Assembly (NCBI GenBank): GCA_019418225.1
Contig: DYCF01000009.1
Coordinates: 1-64,000 of the forward strand
Direction: 5' to 3'
Length of the DNA stretch: 64,000 nt
Source of the DNA: Clostridiales bacterium
GTDB lineage: Bacteria; Bacillota; Clostridia; Lachnospirales; Cellulosilyticaceae
Shown here piece after piece: positions 33,042-41,127 of the stretch; positions within the stretch are counted from its first letter, which is position 1, and every line of letters starts with the position of its first letter. Under the pieces are notes generated by a model. The model had not been told where the DNA came from. It worked only from the letters and a program-made list of their open reading frames with translations, and made no database searches. Made by a program: the position numbers and the translations under genes.

Positions 33042-33968
33042 CTATTTCTTTTTGAGTTTTATACGCTCATTTTTAGTTGCAAAGTTATCTAAGATATTAA
33101 AACTATCATAATCAACTTTTAAATCTTCTATATCAAGTGTCACATATCTTCTAGTAGTATCTATCTTACTATGTCCAAGCAATTGTTGAAGACGAAATAC
33201 ATCCCCATTATTTTTAACATAATTAGTAGCAAAAGTATTTCTAAATCTATGAATACCTCTACTATGAACCCCTCTTGATTCATTGTAATTTTTTATTAAT
33301 GTACCTAATGATGTTTTACATAAGCGCTCACCAAATTGATTTGGGAATAAGTAATCGTCTAAAGTGTGTGGCCAAGCATTTAAATATTGTCGTAATACTT
33401 TCTTAAGTTGTGTAGACATAGGGATATAGTATTGCTTCTTAGTTTTAGTAGTTTCAAGGAATATCAGATTATTATCGAAATCTAAGTCTTTAACTTTGAT
33501 ATTAATAACTGTACGCATTCTTACACCAGTAGAAAATAAGAAACAAACTACTGCATGGTCACGCATAGTAGAGAAAGACTTTCTTTTAGGTGGTTGCAAC
33601 ATTAGTGCAATTTCTTCATCGGTATAGATTGTTTTATACTTAAAGGATTCTTTTGGGATTTCCATTTCAATATCTAATTCGTGGTACTTAAAGAATACCT
33701 TTAATAATTTACAGTAACTACGTGCAGTGTTACTTTCAACACGCTTTAAACAATCTGCAACATAATTATCTAAATCACTTTTGGTAAGATCGTATATATT
33801 AAAATCTTCACCAATGAAATTCATAAAATATCTTGTTGTCTTTTCGTGATTAACAATACTTTCGTCTACCAGATTTCTAGCCTTACAATTTAATAAAAAC
33901 TCTTCACGGGCTTTTGCCATTGTTTTGGTATCGTTTGCAAGTTCAAATTTAATCTTTTTTCTAGGCAT
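33042..33968 (-). CDS. int: Tyrosine recombinase (phage integrase)
   Basis: A 308-residue integrase, started at the ATG at 33968 (AAAAGGATGG upstream). A longer frame to 34061 runs into lexA and is not needed. The N-terminal core-binding domain (residues 20-110) is followed by the catalytic domain with the arginine in STGVRMRTVINI, the HxxR motif in GIHRFRNTFATNY, the GHSKIDTTRRYV histidine and the tyrosine nucleophile. It inserts the prophage by site-specific recombination. It lies directly beside the chromosomal lexA gene, so attR is probably between 33,969 and 34,060. Confidence 0.9.
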   Translation of the reverse strand: MPRKKIKFELANDTKTMAKAREEFLLNCKARNLVDESIVNHEKTTRYFMNFIGEDFNIYDLTKSDLDNYVADCLKRVESNTARSYCKLLKVFFKYHELDIEMEIPKESFKYKTIYTDEEIALMLQPPKRKSFSTMRDHAVVCFLFSTGVRMRTVINIKVKDLDFDNNLIFLETTKTKKQYYIPMSTQLKKVLRQYLNAWPHTLDDYLFPNQFGERLCKTSLGTLIKNYNESRGVHSRGIHRFRNTFATNYVKNNGDVFRLQQLLGHSKIDTTRRYVTLDIEDLKVDYDSFNILDNFATKNERIKLKKK

Positions 33969-34038
33969 AAAAATACACCATCCTTTTCTAATTTTCATAG
34001 AATTGAACAGTGTATTTTTCTTTCTATCCCTTGAGCCA

Positions 34039-34656
34039 CTAAAACTCTCTAAAAAGCCCAATCACCTTGCCTATAATATTAACATGTGTACAAAGGATAG
34101 GATCCATTGTGTCATTTTCGGGCTGTAATCTAAAGCAATTCTTTTCTTTGAAGAATCTCTTGACAGTAAAGCCATCTTCCTCAACTTGCGCAACCACAAT
34201 CTCTCCATTTTGAGCACTATTTTGTTGACGTACAATGATGAGATCACCATCTAAGATACCTGCGTTAATCATACTTGTTCCTGAAACACGTAGCATATAA
34301 GTGTTTTCATAACGGACCATATGATTAGGAAGCGGGAAATACTCATCAATATTTTGTTCAGCTAAAATAGGTTGCCCAGCTGTTACCTTACCAATAATTG
34401 GTACAGGCGTAACATGTTCATCTAACCAATTGTTAGTTTCCTCTAATACCTCAATCGTTCTTGGTTTGCTAGGGTCACGACGAATATAACCTTTTTTCTC
34501 TAAGCTATTTAAATGACTATGCACAGTAGAAGTGGAACTAAGTCCTACTGCAAGACAAATTTCACGTACTGAAGGTGGATAGCCTCTATCTTTTAAAGAA
34601 TCTTTTATGCATGTTAAGATTTGTTGTTGCTTGGCCGTTAATTTTTGTTCGTCCAT
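34039..34656 (-). CDS. lexA: LexA SOS repressor
   Basis: A 205-residue LexA. N-terminal winged helix (KLTAKQQQILTCIKDSLKDR, then PPSVREICLAVGLSSTSTVH), Ala-Gly cleavage site in GKVTAGQPILAEQ, catalytic serine in GTSMINAGILDGD and lysine in DGFTVKRFF. It represses DNA-damage genes until RecA filaments trigger self-cleavage. Its own promoter carries a LexA box (34717-34730), and the jet operon at 54154 carries another. Its 3' end is the junction with the prophage; the gene appears complete. Confidence 0.96.
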   Translation of the reverse strand: MDEQKLTAKQQQILTCIKDSLKDRGYPPSVREICLAVGLSSTSTVHSHLNSLEKKGYIRRDPSKPRTIEVLEETNNWLDEHVTPVPIIGKVTAGQPILAEQNIDEYFPLPNHMVRYENTYMLRVSGTSMINAGILDGDLIIVRQQNSAQNGEIVVAQVEEDGFTVKRFFKEKNCFRLQPENDTMDPILCTHVNIIGKVIGLFREF

Positions 34657-34690
34657 AGTATCCCTCTATTTCATTCCTATAATTTGCTTC

Positions 34691-34730
34691 ATTATAACAT
34701 AAAGTTTTTTATAAATCAAACATATGTTCT
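34691..34730 (-). promoter_or_regulatory. lexA promoter with LexA box
   Basis: Read on the minus strand, -35 TTGATT (34714-34719) and -10 TATAAT (34691-34696) are 17 bp apart. CAAACATATGTTCT at 34717-34730 (plus-strand reading) matches 12 of 14 positions of the Bacillus-type consensus CGAACRNRYGTTYG and overlaps the -35, indicating autoregulation. Confidence 0.85.
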
Positions 34731-34763
34731 TGGTACCGTTAAGGGCTTTTTGTTATATAAGAT

Positions 34764-34807
34764 TTATTAAGAGGCTATTACGTTAAAGTGTAATAGCCTC
34801 TTAATAA
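34764..34807. terminator. Long hairpin between lexA and the nucleoid-protein gene
   Basis: A perfect 18-bp stem (34764-34781 with 34790-34807, loop GTTAAAGT) lies just after the stop codon of the minus-strand gene at 34809. It most likely terminates that gene and insulates lexA. Confidence 0.7.
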
Positions 34808-34808
34808 A

Positions 34809-35789
34809 TTATTTATTGATAATTTGAGAAATATGTTTAAGTACAATGGAAAAGGTACCATCAGGTTCATTAATAATTTCAATGAAATCAGAATCTTTGA
34901 ATAAATGTGTTGGAAATTTAAGTTCAATACCTGTATCAGTTTTTAGTTTCTGAGAAGAAAATTTATTTCCTATTTTAGGGTCACTGATTTCAACTTTGGT
35001 TTCCTTAATCCCCATTTCTTCCATATGTTCCATACAAGTTTCAAATACTTCAACATCTTCACCAAAGGTCTGTTCCATAATCTCCTGTACAGGAATCGAA
35101 CTTGTACGAGAAATGCTTTCAGAAATATTTGTTTTGAGTTCAGTAATGGCATTAAGTGGGTTTTCATAATGCTCTTCAATAACTTTAGACGCTACTTTTT
35201 CAATAGCCTTAATAGTCTCCTTAACAGACATTTTAGGTTCTAAATCATAGAGAAGAGAAAGATATTTACTTTTAGTAGCATCTAAAAGCATTACATCTTC
35301 TGTTTCCATATTAATAATAATTCCTTCATCTACTTGTTTACTTGTAGGTGGGAAGATTCCCTTATGTTTAATAATACGTGCACTTACACCAGCTTCACTG
35401 TTTTCGACAAAGTGAGTATATTCTTCTTTATAATTAAGTTTTAGTACACCTAAATAATTACTACCATCCATTGTAAAATAAGTAATGATAAGGTCACCAC
35501 TAGGAATTGTTCCATATTCTGTCATATATCTAAAGTAAATGTCCGCAAGGTCATTAGAAAGTCCTAAAAAATTATCTGCTGTAAGTGGTGCCTCAAATAC
35601 CTTGCGAAAAGCAGATTCTTCTTTAAAAACAGCTTCACAGGTAGCACTGCTTTCAAAAACTTTTACTAAATGTTTTGTAATAAAACTTTCAGTCTCATCA
35701 TTTAATACAAGTAAGTCTGTGGATAAAATAGGCATCCCCATTGAAAGGTCTAATACATGGATAATTGTATGATTAAATGTAATACTCAT
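34809..35789 (-). CDS. Nucleoid-associated protein (NdpA/YejK-type)
   Basis: A 326-residue protein resembling the 37-kDa nucleoid-associated family. It begins NHTIIHVLDLSMGMPILSTD and contains YFTMDGSNYLGVLKLNYKEE, VDEGIIINMETEDVMLLDAT and a C-terminal FKDSDFIEIINEPDGTFSIV. The family associates with the nucleoid; the exact function in Firmicutes is not established. It is transcribed as a single gene towards lexA and divergent from the TSCPD-lysC genes. Confidence 0.7.
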   Translation of the reverse strand: MSITFNHTIIHVLDLSMGMPILSTDLLVLNDETESFITKHLVKVFESSATCEAVFKEESAFRKVFEAPLTADNFLGLSNDLADIYFRYMTEYGTIPSGDLIITYFTMDGSNYLGVLKLNYKEEYTHFVENSEAGVSARIIKHKGIFPPTSKQVDEGIIINMETEDVMLLDATKSKYLSLLYDLEPKMSVKETIKAIEKVASKVIEEHYENPLNAITELKTNISESISRTSSIPVQEIMEQTFGEDVEVFETCMEHMEEMGIKETKVEISDPKIGNKFSSQKLKTDTGIELKFPTHLFKDSDFIEIINEPDGTFSIVLKHISQIINK

Positions 35790-35854
35790 ATCATCCGTCC
35801 TTCTATTTGAAATTTGACTATATCATGTAACATAACTCAAACTTTAAAGTCATC

Positions 35855-35893
35855 TTATGATATGATATAATACTTACGATTATCATATCATAA
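35855..35893 (+). promoter_or_regulatory. Promoter with 13-bp inverted repeat
   Basis: TTATGATATGATA (35855-35867) and TATCATATCATAA (35881-35893) form a perfect inverted repeat. The -10 TATAAT (35866-35871) lies at its inner edge, so the repeat brackets the transcription start of the 35910-lysC unit. It could be a repressor operator or a 5' hairpin in the message. Confidence 0.65.
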
Positions 35894-35909
35894 ACAAGGA
35901 GTGAACAAA

Positions 35910-36155
35910 ATGGAAATTTACAAAACATCAGGTGTCTGTTCGATAGAAATTCATTTTGATATTAAAAATGACACAATTGAAAATATTGAATTTATTAAAG
36001 GGTGCCCAGGCAATACAATGGGTGTTTCTGCACTTATAAAAGGAATGAAAGTAGAAGATGCAATTAGTAAACTTAAAGGAATTGATTGTCGTGGACGAGG
36101 TACATCTTGTCCTGATCAACTTGCAAAGGCATTAGAAGAGTACCTAAATAAATAG
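35910..36155 (+). CDS. TSCPD domain protein (TIGR03905-like)
   Basis: An 81-residue protein with a GCPGNTMG motif and a C-terminal CRGRGTSCPDQLAKALEEYL, the TSCPD signature also seen at the end of some ribonucleotide reductases. The paired cysteines suggest metal binding. The start is ATG 35910, eight bases after AAGGAG; an in-frame GTG at 35901 overlaps that site. It precedes lysC by 52 bases. Specific function unknown. Confidence 0.85.
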   Translation: MEIYKTSGVCSIEIHFDIKNDTIENIEFIKGCPGNTMGVSALIKGMKVEDAISKLKGIDCRGRGTSCPDQLAKALEEYLNK

Positions 36156-36206
36156 GTCTAACATATATTGACAGTAGAAGGATACATTTGAAAGGACAGA
36201 AAACTT

Positions 36207-37403
36207 ATGCAAATCATTGTTCAAAAATTTGGAGGGACGTCTGTTGCGACAGAGGAAAGTCGCGAAAAAGTAATAGAAAAAATCAAAGCAGCTTTATCAA
36301 AAGATGAAATGCCGGTGGTAGTCGTATCAGCCATTGGACGTAAAGGATCACCTTATGCAACTGATACATTAATTGACTTTGTAAGTCAAACAGCAGGGCA
36401 AATGTCAGATCGCGAATACGATATGCTTCTTGCTTGTGGAGAAATTATTTCAGCTGTGACTATGGCAACAAAACTTAATGCTTGTGGCATTAAAGCCAAG
36501 GCTTTTACAGGAGGGCAGGCAGGAATTATTACAGATTGTTACCATAAGCAAGCGGATCTTCTTTATGCAAAAACTGAAGCATTACTGGCTACTATAGAGG
36601 AAGGTATTGTACCTGTTGTTGCTGGTTTCCAAGGGATGACCGTAGATGGAGAAATAACAACTTTAGGGCGTGGTGGTAGTGATACGACAGCGTCCATGTT
36701 AGGCGGCGCAATAAAGGCAAATCGTATTGAAATCTTTACTGATGTAGATGGCATCATGACAGCAGATCCACGTATTTGTGAGAAGGCAAGCTTTATTCCA
36801 GCTATTAGTTATACAGAGGTATTCCAAATGGCCGACAATGGAGCAAAAGTTATTCATCCACGTGCAGTAGAATATGCAATGCGTGCAAATATTCCACTTG
36901 TTATCAAAAATACATTTTCTGATGCAGAGGGAACTTTTATTGTTCAAAGTGTAGAAGGCTGTAATTTATCAAAAGCACATACTGTAATTACAAGTGTGGC
37001 TAATCGCAACAATCGTGTACAATTTACGATAGAAGAAGATATTTTAGTTTCTGAAGGCATTTTAGAGAAGATGGCAGAAGCTCATATTAGTATTGACCTT
37101 ATTAATATTTTCCCTAAAACAAAAATGTTTACAATAGATGCTGAAGATCAAGGAGCACTTGAGAAATTATTAAAAGACCTTGGCTATACTTACAGTGTTG
37201 TAACTGGCTGTGCAAAGGTAACAGCTATTGGTGAACGTATGACTGGTGTACCAGGCGTTATGGCACGTATTATCAAAGCACTAGCACAGGCACATATTGA
37301 AGTACTTCAAACAGCAGATTCTTTAACAACAATTGCTTGTTTAATTAAGGAAAGTGAAGTTTCTAAAGCAATTAATGTGCTTCATGATGAATTTAAACTT
37401 TAG
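36207..37403 (+). CDS. lysC: Aspartate kinase
   Basis: A 398-residue aspartokinase catalysing ATP-dependent phosphorylation of aspartate, the first step to lysine, threonine and methionine. The N-terminal IVQKFGGTSVATEESRE binds substrate; FTDVDGIMTADPRI lies in the catalytic domain. Two C-terminal ACT domains (VQFTIEEDILVSEGILEKM, then VTAIGERMTGVPGVMARII) confer amino-acid feedback control. No lysine riboswitch is visible upstream. The gene is monofunctional, without a homoserine dehydrogenase fusion. Confidence 0.94.
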   Translation: MQIIVQKFGGTSVATEESREKVIEKIKAALSKDEMPVVVVSAIGRKGSPYATDTLIDFVSQTAGQMSDREYDMLLACGEIISAVTMATKLNACGIKAKAFTGGQAGIITDCYHKQADLLYAKTEALLATIEEGIVPVVAGFQGMTVDGEITTLGRGGSDTTASMLGGAIKANRIEIFTDVDGIMTADPRICEKASFIPAISYTEVFQMADNGAKVIHPRAVEYAMRANIPLVIKNTFSDAEGTFIVQSVEGCNLSKAHTVITSVANRNNRVQFTIEEDILVSEGILEKMAEAHISIDLINIFPKTKMFTIDAEDQGALEKLLKDLGYTYSVVTGCAKVTAIGERMTGVPGVMARIIKALAQAHIEVLQTADSLTTIACLIKESEVSKAINVLHDEFKL

Positions 37404-37465
37404 TGAATGAATAATGCTTGTTTTTTGCATACTAACCATAAAGTTTATGTGAAAGGAACAAGCTT

Positions 37466-38389
37466 ATGAAAAAAAATATAACTGATAGTACACCAATGAA
37501 AGATGAGGTTCCAATGCGTAATGATGTCCCAATGAAAGATGAGGTTCCAATGCGTAATGATGTTCCAATGAAAAATTTTTCAGCCATGCAGCAAAATTTT
37601 TCTGGGCGAAATGATACTGAAAAGCCCTCTATACCTAAAGCACCTAGTAAAGAAAATAATAATGGTAAAAATGAAAATGAAGGGAATAATGATTCGCCAC
37701 AAGCACCTGAAAATACAGTGGAAAATATTAAAGAATTTGGCCAATTGCCTGCAGGAAAGGATGGTGAAAGTCCAATTCATTGTATTACTATCATTGGTCA
37801 AGTAGAAGGGCATATGAGTTTACCACCCCAAAATAAAACCACTAAATATGAACACCTTATACCTCAAATTGTTGGACTGTGTGATAATCCTAAGGTAAAA
37901 GGAATTTTAGTTATTTTAAATACAGTAGGGGGTGATGTAGAGGCAGGCTTAGCACTTGCAGAACTTATTGCTTCTATTAATAAACCAGTTGTTTCTCTTG
38001 TTTTAGGAGGTGCGCATTCTATTGGCGTGCCTATTGCGGTTTCTAGTGATTATTCATTTATTACACCTACTGCCACAATGACTATTCATCCTGTACGTAT
38101 GAGTGGTACAGTAATAGGTGTACAACAAACTTTTGAATTTTTTGATCAAATGCAAGAACGTATTGTTGCTTTTGTTGCTAAAAACTCTCATATTGAAGAA
38201 GCAAGATTCCGCGAAATGATGCTCAGTGTCGGTAAATTAGCGAGAGATGTAGGTACAATCTTAGTTGGAGAAGAAGCCGTTAAAGAAAAAATCATCGATG
38301 AGGTAGGTGGACTAACTGAAGCTATGAATAAATTGCATAGTCTAATCCAAGAATCTGAAGAAAGTGCTGAAGTGGGTGAAAAGAAATGA
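37466..38389 (+). CDS. tepA: ClpP-class protease TepA (translocation-enhancing protein)
   Basis: A 307-residue serine protease of the ClpP/SppA group. The protease domain occupies residues 105-290, with GILVILNTVGGDVEAGLALA, the catalytic serine region LVLGGAHSIGVPIAVSSDYS and TPTATMTIHPVRMSGTVIG. The N-terminal 35 residues carry two exact copies of PMKDEVPMRNDV, encoded by a 36-bp tandem repeat, followed by a low-complexity charged stretch. The order tepA-ylzJ-ftsK/spoIIIE is conserved in Firmicutes. It lacks a signal peptide. Confidence 0.88.
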   Translation: MKKNITDSTPMKDEVPMRNDVPMKDEVPMRNDVPMKNFSAMQQNFSGRNDTEKPSIPKAPSKENNNGKNENEGNNDSPQAPENTVENIKEFGQLPAGKDGESPIHCITIIGQVEGHMSLPPQNKTTKYEHLIPQIVGLCDNPKVKGILVILNTVGGDVEAGLALAELIASINKPVVSLVLGGAHSIGVPIAVSSDYSFITPTATMTIHPVRMSGTVIGVQQTFEFFDQMQERIVAFVAKNSHIEEARFREMMLSVGKLARDVGTILVGEEAVKEKIIDEVGGLTEAMNKLHSLIQESEESAEVGEKK

Positions 38390-38586
38390 TGTATTCTGTT
38401 GCACCTATTTATGGACTAGATGAACCTATAGAATATGTAGAACTTAATTATAATGGTATGGATGTTCTCGCCTGTAAAACATCAGATGGTTATGTTTTAG
38501 AACGTATTTATTCTACAGACCCAAAAGACTTTTTAAATGAAAATTTACAACCCGGCACATTACTTGAAAACACTCTTATCAAATAA
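38386..38586 (+). CDS. ylzJ: YlzJ-like protein
   Basis: A 66-residue protein (MYSVAPIYGLDEPIEYVELN, ending in RIYSTDPKDFLNENLQPGTL). Length, sequence pattern and position between tepA and the ftsK/spoIIIE gene match YlzJ of Bacillus. The ATG overlaps the tepA stop (ATGATG). Function unknown. Confidence 0.8.
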   Translation: MMYSVAPIYGLDEPIEYVELNYNGMDVLACKTSDGYVLERIYSTDPKDFLNENLQPGTLLENTLIK

Positions 38587-38611
38587 TGGGAAAACTGCTA
38601 TAATGAAATTT

Positions 38612-38672
38612 ATGGAGATGTCTCAAAGTCTATACTTATAGGCACCTCCATGTATTCTATATTTATGGAGGT
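38612..38672 (+). promoter_or_regulatory. Three complementary segments before ftsK
   Basis: ACCTCCAT (38644-38651) can pair with ATGGAGGT downstream (38665-38672, 8 bp) or with ATGGAG upstream (38612-38617, 6 bp). The two pairings exclude each other. A TATAAT box lies at 38599-38604. This may be a leader with alternative folds, or simply a weak terminator remnant. Confidence 0.4.
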
Positions 38673-38703
38673 ATTACACGATTAGATAAAGGGGTTATGA
38701 CAA

Positions 38704-41094
38704 ATGAATAAAAAGAAAAAGAAAAATGGGCCTAAAACAGGAAATAAAAATGTCAAGAGAAAACCTGTAAATCGTTCAAATACACATTCACCAATTTCAA
38801 AAGAAATTGTAGGAATTTGTATGGTGGGTGTAAGTTTGCTCATACTCATCGGACTATTTACTACTAAATCTGGGCTTATAGGCGAAATGATTCGCACGAT
38901 ATTCGTTGGCTTATTTGGTATAGGTGGTTACATAATACCACTCATTGCTGTAGGGGTTGGGGTATTTTATATACAGGGTAATCTAAAGAGAGTCGTACAA
39001 ACACTAGTGTATACGTTAAGTTTTCTGCTACTTTTAATCACCTTTTTCCATGTCTTATATTATAAGGAAGCAGTAGATGAAATTTTATGGAGTTTATATT
39101 ATATTGAACAAGGGGCTTGGTTTAATGGTGGATTCATAGGTGCAGCCCTTGGTTACTTACTTTTAAGTCTGTTTGGACTATATGGTACATATGTTGTTTT
39201 AAGCGTATTAACAGCTGTCTGGTTACTTATTGTTACACAATTTCCTATATTTTCATGGATTCATGTGAGATGTAGTGAAGTTTTTGCTAATATGAGTAAA
39301 AATCTCAAATCACACTCAAAATATACAAAACAGCCTAAGATTCGAGTAGGTAAGTTAAAAGACGAGGTTAAGGGTGAAGAGGCATATAACTTTGAATCGA
39401 TTCCAATTTATAATGCTTCAGAATATCAAGGTGATAAAGGTATTAATATTGTAGATGAATCAGCAGATGTACCAAGTTATCTTGATGAAATGCAAGAGCA
39501 GCTAGAAGAGGAAGTTTTTGATGCATACGAACAAACTCTTTCGGAATCACATATGACGCCATCTCAGGAAGTACCACTGACACAGACTACATCAAATCAG
39601 AATGCGTCAGTAGCACCAGGTAGGAATATGCCACTTGACTTAGGAAGTAAAGATGAAAGTTTATCACAATCTACAAATGTGTCGGTACAAAATCCTACAC
39701 AGCCAATGAAAGAGTATACTTTTCCTTCTATTGAACTCCTAAATAAGGTGCAGGTACCTTATAGTAAAGATGCTTCTAAAAAATCTTTAAGTAATGCAAA
39801 AAAGTTAGAAGAAACACTAGCTAGTTTTGGCGTAGAAGCTAAAGTAACACAAATACATAAGGGCCCAGCAGTTACGCGTTATGAACTACAACCAAAACAA
39901 GGAGTTAAGGTAAGTAAGATTGTGAACTTGGCTGATGATATTGCCTTAAACTTAGCAGCTCCTAATATTCGTATTGAGGCACCAATTCCAGGCAAAGCTG
40001 CTGTAGGGATTGAGGTTGCAAATGAAAGTAGTGAAATGGTTTACCTACGAGATGTTATTGATTCTGATCGTTTTATTGCATATCCTTCTAAACTTGCCTT
40101 TGCACTGGGAAAAGATATTGCAGGTAAACCAATTGTTACAGATATTGCAAAAATGCCACATATTTTAATTGCAGGTGCTACAGGTTCAGGAAAAAGTGTT
40201 TGTATTAACACACTGATTACAAGTATTTTGTATAAGGCAAGACCGGATGAGGTTAAACTGATTATGATTGATCCAAAGGTTGTAGAACTAAGTGTCTATA
40301 ATGGTATTCCGCATTTACTTATTCCAGTTGTAACAGATCCTAAAAAAGCAGCTGGGGCACTTTTCTGGGCAGTTAATGAAATGACACGTCGTTACAATTT
40401 GTTTGCTGAAAATAATGTCCGTGATATGAAAGGATATAATGAGAAGCAAGTAGAGGAAAGTATGCGATTACCACAAATAGTTATTATTATTGATGAGCTT
40501 GCTGATCTTATGATGACTGGTGCAAAGGAAGTGGAAGATGCGATTTGCCGTCTAGCACAGATGGCTAGGGCTGCAGGTATTCATCTCGTAATTGCTACGC
40601 AGCGACCATCTGTTGATGTTATTACAGGTGTTATTAAAGCCAATATCCCATCAAGACTTGCGTTTGCTGTATCTTCAGGAACAGATTCTAGAACTATTTT
40701 AGATATGACTGGTGCTGAAAAACTTCTTGGAAAAGGAGATATGCTCTTTTACCCAGTTGGAGAATCAAAGCCAATTCGTATCCAAGGCGCATTTATTTCA
40801 GATAAAGAAGTCGAAAGTATTGTAAATGCCATCCGAACAGATGAAGTAAACTATGAAGAATCTGTTATTCAAACATTAGAAACAGCAACAGTAGCTACAG
40901 GGGATGGACAAGATGAAGATGCACTTTTAGAAGATGCTATTGCATTTGCGGCAGGGAAGGAGAAACTTTCAATTTCTATGCTACAACGTTATTTTAGAAT
41001 AGGATTTAATCGTGCAGCCAGATTAATGGATGCCTTAGAAAGTCGTGGGATTGTCGGGCCAGATGAAGGCAGCAAACCAAGACGTGTTTTATAG
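38704..41094 (+). CDS. ftsK: DNA translocase FtsK/SpoIIIE
   Basis: A 796-residue membrane-anchored DNA pump. The first 180 residues contain four membrane helices (VGVSLLILIGLFTTKSGLI and others), followed by a linker of about 160 residues. The motor domain has Walker A in ILIAGATGSGKSVCINTL and Walker B in QIVIIIDELADLMM. The C-terminal gamma winged helix (SISMLQRYFRIGFNRAARLM) reads polar DNA motifs. It moves chromosomes through the closing septum in division or sporulation. Confidence 0.95.
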   Translation: MNKKKKKNGPKTGNKNVKRKPVNRSNTHSPISKEIVGICMVGVSLLILIGLFTTKSGLIGEMIRTIFVGLFGIGGYIIPLIAVGVGVFYIQGNLKRVVQTLVYTLSFLLLLITFFHVLYYKEAVDEILWSLYYIEQGAWFNGGFIGAALGYLLLSLFGLYGTYVVLSVLTAVWLLIVTQFPIFSWIHVRCSEVFANMSKNLKSHSKYTKQPKIRVGKLKDEVKGEEAYNFESIPIYNASEYQGDKGINIVDESADVPSYLDEMQEQLEEEVFDAYEQTLSESHMTPSQEVPLTQTTSNQNASVAPGRNMPLDLGSKDESLSQSTNVSVQNPTQPMKEYTFPSIELLNKVQVPYSKDASKKSLSNAKKLEETLASFGVEAKVTQIHKGPAVTRYELQPKQGVKVSKIVNLADDIALNLAAPNIRIEAPIPGKAAVGIEVANESSEMVYLRDVIDSDRFIAYPSKLAFALGKDIAGKPIVTDIAKMPHILIAGATGSGKSVCINTLITSILYKARPDEVKLIMIDPKVVELSVYNGIPHLLIPVVTDPKKAAGALFWAVNEMTRRYNLFAENNVRDMKGYNEKQVEESMRLPQIVIIIDELADLMMTGAKEVEDAICRLAQMARAAGIHLVIATQRPSVDVITGVIKANIPSRLAFAVSSGTDSRTILDMTGAEKLLGKGDMLFYPVGESKPIRIQGAFISDKEVESIVNAIRTDEVNYEESVIQTLETATVATGDGQDEDALLEDAIAFAAGKEKLSISMLQRYFRIGFNRAARLMDALESRGIVGPDEGSKPRRVL

Positions 41095-41127
41095 TAAAAA
41101 TGAATCATTATGGTGAAGGAGATTGTT

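Noticed and set aside
33969..34061. Longer integrase starting at 34061
   Set aside because: The extra 31 residues overlap lexA, are not integrase-like, and the ATG at 33968 has its own ribosome site.
37490..37570. Repeats in tepA as CRISPR or minisatellite
   Set aside because: They are contiguous, in-frame coding repeats without spacers.
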